A stretch of DNA of 64,000 bases, from positions 62,001 through 126,000 of the forward strand of contig JBBIME010000003.1 of NCBI GenBank assembly GCA_037444575.1, written 5' to 3'. Below the pieces are notes generated by a model. That model saw only the letters and a list, made by a program, of their open reading frames with translations. It did not search any database and was not told where the DNA came from. The position numbers and the translations under genes are program-made. Origin of the DNA: Bacteriovorax sp037444575 (GTDB lineage Bacteria > Bdellovibrionota > Bacteriovoracia > Bacteriovoracales > Bacteriovoracaceae). Of the stretch, positions 60,059-64,000 are shown piece after piece. Every line of letters begins with the position of its first letter. The first letter of the stretch is position 1.

Positions 60059-61525
60059 TTACGTCGGTCTATTCCCACCGCCACTACCTCCGCCAGTGTT
60101 GCCACGATTCGGATTTTTATTGTGGTGATGACGAGGTCTGTTATTGTTTGGATTTCGATTCGGATTATTGCCTTGATTGCCTTGGCGATTATCCTGTCGA
60201 TTGTCAGATCTATTATCGCGATTTCTGTTTTGGTGGTGATGATGTCGTGGACGTTGATCGTTACGTTGATCTTGTCTTGGAGCTTGTTTTTGCTCAGGTG
60301 CTTTTTCTATTTGAGCAACTTCTTCAGCTTCATTTTTCTCATCATCAAATTCTTCAAACTGATCATTCTTTCTAAAAAATTCAGCATCGCTTTCATTAAG
60401 ATTTTTGTCTGCGGTTGCGATTGCTTTGAAATCCATGAATTCTTGTGCCTTCATTTGAGTTTCTTTAGGAAGGCCAATGACTGCTTGAGTTTCATTGATA
60501 ATGTTTTCAAAAAATTCCGGGAATTTATAATCACTTCCAAGATCAGAGCTTGTTCCCGCGTACTGATTTACAAAATAGCGGCGTCTGATACCTGTATCGG
60601 TCAGCATTTCAAACTGCTCAACAAGGATATTTAATTTTTGAACTTTTCCTTTATCGCCATTAGCTGCTTTGATAAAAGATCCTTCACGAGGAAGTTTTTT
60701 TCTCTTATCCGTATAAACATCGTCTTCGTAGCGTATACAACATTTAATTTGTCCGCAAACACCATTGAGTTTTGACGGAATCAAAGCGAGGTTCTGATTC
60801 TTTGCCATCTTGATTGAAACGTTTCCGTAATTTTTCAAAAATGATGAACAACACGTTTGAAGTCCGCACGCCCCAACTGATCCAAGCGCAGCGGCCCTAT
60901 CTCTAACAGAAATTTGTCTTAATTCAATTCGCATTTTTAGTTCGTAAACTAAATCTTTAACCAGGTCTCTGAAATCAACTCTTGCTGGAGCATTGAAATA
61001 GAAAACGGCCTTTTTACCAAATTGAGTAAATTCGACATGAGTTAAAATCATATCAAGTTGATAACGCTCGATTAAGTGAAGACAGATAACTTCGGCCTTC
61101 TTTTCTGAATCGCGGAATTCAATTTGTGCTTTTATATCTTCAGGTGCTGCCACTTTTGCAATTGAGCGCACAGGAAGCATTGATTTGTTAAATGTTATTT
61201 CATAGGGGAAAGAATTAACGTAGCCAACGGTCATCCCACGGTCACTCATGGCAACAACTTTCTGGCCGTAAGCAAATCGTCTTTTTCCAATTAAGAAAGG
61301 AAATGATTTTGCGTTTCCTGGAAAACGAACACGAATCATCGTCAGTTTTTCGCCTTCTTTAAAACGAGAATTTTCTTTGTCTTCCGCTTGCTTTTGCTCT
61401 TCTTCGTTATGGTACTCTTCTGCTTGATATTCAGAATTATCATCTGCTTCAGTATCGTTGTTTTCTATAATTTCTATTTCTAGTTCTGCTTCTAAAACAG
61501 TTTCAGTTATCACGCTAGGCTGCAT
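60059..61525 (-). CDS. PSP1-domain protein (YaaT/RicT-like) with Asn/Arg/His tail
   Basis: 488 residues. Acidic N-terminus (1-60), PSP1/YaaT core (about 62-330) with ALGSVGACGLQTCCSSFLKN and GVCGQIKCCIRYE: cysteines 220, 225, 226, 257, 262 and 263, positions matching those that bind Fe-S in RicT of B. subtilis. After about 405 comes a low-complexity tail of Asn, Arg, His, Gln and Gly. Operon order tmk-holB-PSP1 is conserved with B. subtilis tmk-holB-yaaT. Role in that organism: with RicA/RicF, RNA-processing regulator. The tail suggests RNA binding or phase separation. Confidence 0.88.
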   Translation of the reverse strand: MQPSVITETVLEAELEIEIIENNDTEADDNSEYQAEEYHNEEEQKQAEDKENSRFKEGEKLTMIRVRFPGNAKSFPFLIGKRRFAYGQKVVAMSDRGMTVGYVNSFPYEITFNKSMLPVRSIAKVAAPEDIKAQIEFRDSEKKAEVICLHLIERYQLDMILTHVEFTQFGKKAVFYFNAPARVDFRDLVKDLVYELKMRIELRQISVRDRAAALGSVGACGLQTCCSSFLKNYGNVSIKMAKNQNLALIPSKLNGVCGQIKCCIRYEDDVYTDKRKKLPREGSFIKAANGDKGKVQKLNILVEQFEMLTDTGIRRRYFVNQYAGTSSDLGSDYKFPEFFENIINETQAVIGLPKETQMKAQEFMDFKAIATADKNLNESDAEFFRKNDQFEEFDDEKNEAEEVAQIEKAPEQKQAPRQDQRNDQRPRHHHHQNRNRDNRSDNRQDNRQGNQGNNPNRNPNNNRPRHHHNKNPNRGNTGGGSGGGNRPT

Positions 61526-61634
61526 ATTGGATTCGCTTATTCTTAAGTGTTTGTTAAATACTAAATATTATTTCGTTTTTTAGTAAAAAAGTCACGGCCT
61601 GTGGCATAAGATTAGACAGAGATTTGTAGAGAAT

Positions 61635-62315
61635 TTAAGAGAAAAAGGCAGAGAGATTGGCGAGTTTTGAATTATTGAAGGCACTCTTTACTTCATAATC
61701 TTTTAAATCAAATAAAAGCTTGTCCAGGTCCTTATAGGATCCCTGTGCGAGGCATTGATTAATTGCATGCTCAATAAATTTCTTTTCGAGCTCTCCACCT
61801 TGTTTTAAGACAGCGAGCAACTCTTGGGGAGTCTTAATGTCTTTAAAGTCTATCTTCGGTGAAGCAAATAAATCTGATTTTCCAGTAACTTTTAATTTGA
61901 TGGCACGACTTAAAACAGTTGGAAGAATGGATGAATTGTCTGGGGCCAGAAGGATTAGGCAATAATCACTTCCTAATTCTTCAAAAACTTTGAGCAATTT
62001 ATTCGAAACAATGACGGAGAGATCCTGAGCATCAAAGAGAAAAATAAACTTCTTGTTAAGTTGCAGTGGGCGATAATTAATGAATTTTAGAAAACCTTTA
62101 ATCGATTGAGAGTCGACTTTGTATTCGTTCGACTTCTCATCTTTAAATACTTTTAAAATATCTGGGTGATCAGCAAGGGGAGTGAACTCCTTGATGAAAT
62201 TATCTACCCATGTCTCTGGATTAATTGTTTGTTCGTCGTAATTTACAATATACAACGACGCCAGAGTTTTCTCTTGGTATTTTTTTAGAAGAATTTTTCC
62301 AATTTCATCACTCAT
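61635..62315 (-). CDS. holB: DNA polymerase III delta' subunit-like protein
   Basis: 226 residues, shorter than typical delta' (about 330). FIFLFDAQDLSVIVSNKLLKVFEEL and CLILLAPDNSSILPTVLSRAIKLKV are delta' clamp-loader features, with SRA as SRC-like sensor. No Walker A, as in other delta'. It overlaps tmk by eight bases and lies before the PSP1 gene as in Bacillus. Start at 62315. Confidence 0.78.
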   Translation of the reverse strand: MSDEIGKILLKKYQEKTLASLYIVNYDEQTINPETWVDNFIKEFTPLADHPDILKVFKDEKSNEYKVDSQSIKGFLKFINYRPLQLNKKFIFLFDAQDLSVIVSNKLLKVFEELGSDYCLILLAPDNSSILPTVLSRAIKLKVTGKSDLFASPKIDFKDIKTPQELLAVLKQGGELEKKFIEHAINQCLAQGSYKDLDKLLFDLKDYEVKSAFNNSKLANLSAFFS

Positions 62316-63015
62316 CTTCAGCTTGAGTGTTCTCTGCTTTAGAATTTAATAACTGCTCCATCGCATTCATTATGGACTCTGTTACTTGATCGAGTGATCC
62401 TTCAGCATTAATTTTTAAAATTCTACTTGGGAAAAGTTCATGCATTAAATCGTAACCTACGACTAATTTTTTGTAGAACTCAATACCTTTGGCCTCAAAA
62501 TAATCTTTTGGGGCATTTCTTATCTTTTGTCTTTTTTCAGATGTTTCAGCATCAATGCGTAAATAGAAAGTCAGGTGAGGGACTAAGTTAAGAGGGAAAA
62601 TATTGTGAATTTCTAAAACTTCAGCAACCCCTAGACCTCGAGAGTGTCCTTGATAAACAAGAGAGCTATCAATGTAGCGGTCGCAAATGATTATTGTATT
62701 AGGAGTAGCGAGCTCCTTCATAATGACTTCATTTAGAAGTTGAGCGCGAGATGAAGCAAAGAGATGAGCTTCTGCAAGTGGAGTGATTTCTGTCTTTGTT
62801 TCTAAAATTGCGTGTCTTAGTTTTTCTCCAAAAGGAGTTCCACCTGGTTCACGTAAAAGAAGTACGCGAAAATTTTTTTCTTCAAGATAAGATTTTAAAC
62901 GGGTAATTTGAGTTGATTTTCCGGCGCCTTCAATTCCTTCGAAACTCAAAAAGAATGATCCTGGAAAAGCTGGTGCACGAAACGAACTTAAAAGCTCGTG
63001 AGTAATCTCTTTCAT
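62308..63015 (-). CDS. tmk: Thymidylate kinase
   Basis: 235 residues with P-loop EGIEGAGKSTQ, the DR(Y/H) motif in ICDRYIDSSLVYQG, LREPGGTPFGEKLR and LID-region residues. Normal length apart from a 20-residue N-terminal extension. Phosphorylates dTMP to dTDP. First gene of the tmk-holB pair. Confidence 0.94.
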   Translation of the reverse strand: MKEITHELLSSFRAPAFPGSFFLSFEGIEGAGKSTQITRLKSYLEEKNFRVLLLREPGGTPFGEKLRHAILETKTEITPLAEAHLFASSRAQLLNEVIMKELATPNTIIICDRYIDSSLVYQGHSRGLGVAEVLEIHNIFPLNLVPHLTFYLRIDAETSEKRQKIRNAPKDYFEAKGIEFYKKLVVGYDLMHELFPSRILKINAEGSLDQVTESIMNAMEQLLNSKAENTQAEDE

Positions 63016-63080
63016 AATTGTCCTGTGATAAAAGTTACTAGAACTTTACCAAAAATTCAGGCAATTGAGCAAGAATTCCC

Positions 63081-64000
63081 TTAGTTTGAAACTTCTTGAT
63101 TAAACAGAGGTTCACTCTCAGGAGCAGGCCCTGGTTCCCCGCCATTATTGAAGTTTTCTCTTGAAATTTGGCTCCGAACTGGATCTAGCTCCATTGGAGT
63201 CGCGTTATCATAGTAATAATTAGCATCTTCTGCCGAAACTTCGTTTGTACTTTCTTGAAATTTAGTGGTTTCCATAAACGATTTTCTTGGAACCGGTCTC
63301 ACTGGGTTCATTTGCCTAGTTTCAAATTTTCCCATGCGTCTTTGGTCATTAATTTGATTGTTATGGGATGGCATTGGCAGGCCATTTCCCGGAACTGTTG
63401 TATCAACAGGAGTGAGCATTTCCGCTTGTTCTCCCACTGTCGTTTTATCTGCAAATGGAGCACTCAAGTGCGATTTGATATTGATTAACGTGTAGATTAT
63501 TCCAACGATTGATCCAACAAGAAGCCACTTATAAATACTGGATGAACTACCTTGTTTGGTCATTTCCTGTTGATTGACGGCCACTTTTTCTCTTTCAATT
63601 GTCTTGCCGCGTTTTACGTTTCCTAAATAGGCGAGGGAAGACATTGCATCAGTTGTTTCATTGATTGAATCAACAACTTCGCTTGGTTTTTGCAGTAATT
63701 CAGATGAAGGCATTCCCGGAAGTTGATCGCTTTCTTTTAAAGTTCTTCGTTCAAAACCATCTACTTGATAGAGTTTTATCCAAGTGTGACCAGCGTTGTA
63801 AGACACTGTGTCTGTCATTAGAATTTCTTTGTTTTCGACCATCTCAAAAAGTTCACTTTTTTCATAAGGTCCCATTTTTTGGCCCTTATGAAGGATGTAA
63901 TACTCTTGCTCGTTTTCAGAGGATTCTTTTAAACTATCGGCAGAAACCAGTTGAGGTTTTCTTCTTTGAAAGTATGGGTGCTCAAAAATGTTTTTCCAGT
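63081..64000 (-). CDS. GYF-domain membrane protein, partial (start beyond the window)
   Basis: At least 306 residues in view; the frame is open upstream to the window edge, so the visible internal ATG at 63875 is not the start. A GYF_2 domain (EYYILHKGQKMGPYEKSEL, through to WIKLYQVDGFERR) is complete at about 63720-63917. One membrane helix follows (about 63475-63530, WLLVGSIVGIIYTLINI), then a long Pro/Asn/Glu-rich, probably periplasmic, region. The further upstream IFEHPYFQRRKPQLV suggests a second domain. Function unknown; GYF domains bind proline-rich segments. Confidence 0.72.
   Translation of the reverse strand, partial: WKNIFEHPYFQRRKPQLVSADSLKESSENEQEYYILHKGQKMGPYEKSELFEMVENKEILMTDTVSYNAGHTWIKLYQVDGFERRTLKESDQLPGMPSSELLQKPSEVVDSINETTDAMSSLAYLGNVKRGKTIEREKVAVNQQEMTKQGSSSSIYKWLLVGSIVGIIYTLINIKSHLSAPFADKTTVGEQAEMLTPVDTTVPGNGLPMPSHNNQINDQRRMGKFETRQMNPVRPVPRKSFMETTKFQESTNEVSAEDANYYYDNATPMELDPVRSQISRENFNNGGEPGPAPESEPLFNQEVSN

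Noticed and set aside
60122..60634. 170-codon plus-strand ORF inside the PSP1 gene
   Set aside because: Antisense to the low-complexity tail and the core of a well-supported gene; its hydrophobic runs arise from the complement of the Asn/His/Glu codons.

Overview
The window is AT-rich (roughly 35-37% GC by eye), densely coded DNA from a Gram-negative, flagellated, secretion-rich bacterium. The gene content suggests a predatory member of the Bdellovibrionota, most likely a Bacteriovorax/Peredibacter-like lineage. Pointers are a short flagellin, an ExbB-ExbD-AgmX/GltJ-type energy-transducing operon, a CheX-like protein, many lipoproteins, and many secreted hydrolases (M14 carboxypeptidase, two papain-like proteases, L,D-transpeptidase, choloylglycine-hydrolase-like amidase, secreted HNH nuclease, DUF3443 protein). 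The taxonomic assignment is inference from gene content. No rRNA, tRNA, CRISPR array, insertion sequence or prophage was recognised.

Layout. 0-4.3 kb: a copper module (P1B-ATPase start, lipoprotein, CsoR with its operator, FixH/YtkA-like protein, multicopper oxidase). 4.5-6.3 kb: SOS-type umuDC. 6.4-11.5 kb: a tight operon of an acyl-CoA synthetase, the E1-alpha, E1-beta and E2 subunits of a 2-oxoacid dehydrogenase, and an acyl carrier protein, with no E3. 11.5-19.3 kb: mostly secreted or envelope proteins (PAP2 phosphatase, DUF3443, NlpC/P60- or papain-like protein, M14 carboxypeptidase, possible caspase-fold protein, L,D-transpeptidase). 19.4-27.2 kb: an NtrC-family sigma54 activator plus HPt protein, surrounded by small stress/envelope genes (DUF1328, hemerythrin, DUF421, two CsbD-like, DUF883/YqjD, YqjE-like, a 46-residue secreted peptide, a LysR regulator). 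27.2-31.6 kb: DnaJ-like protein, two lipoproteins, flagellin, secreted nuclease, DUF4337. 31.6-42.4 kb: aminotransferase, two secreted cysteine proteases, CheX-like protein, ExbB/ExbD/AgmX and lipoproteins. 42.4-50 kb: EVE protein, two secreted hydrolases, HNH protein, and a prfC-led operon. 50-64 kb: 5'-nucleotidase, gcvP, rsmJ, yciH, PfkB kinase, asnS, a gene split at a homopolymer, and a conserved tmk-holB-PSP1 block; the right end cuts a GYF-domain gene.

Main observation. Five transcription units in the 19.8-25.7 kb region are preceded, 29-58 bases before their start codons, by a nearly invariant sigma54 (-24/-12) element; three share the exact core TGGCAT-N6-TGCA, and a sixth unit has a degenerate copy. 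A sigma54 enhancer-binding protein with intact GAFTGA motif sits in the same locus, and G-rich/A-tract/C-rich imperfect palindromes lie 47-102 bases upstream of these promoters. This looks like a compact, locally encoded sigma54 regulon controlling genes that other bacteria place in general-stress regulons. Other points of interest are the oxoacid dehydrogenase/ACP operon, a coding region split exactly at an A10 tract (58.6-59.6 kb), and a hairpin-bounded unit at 59.8-60.06 kb with a 57-codon ORF and a direct repeat.
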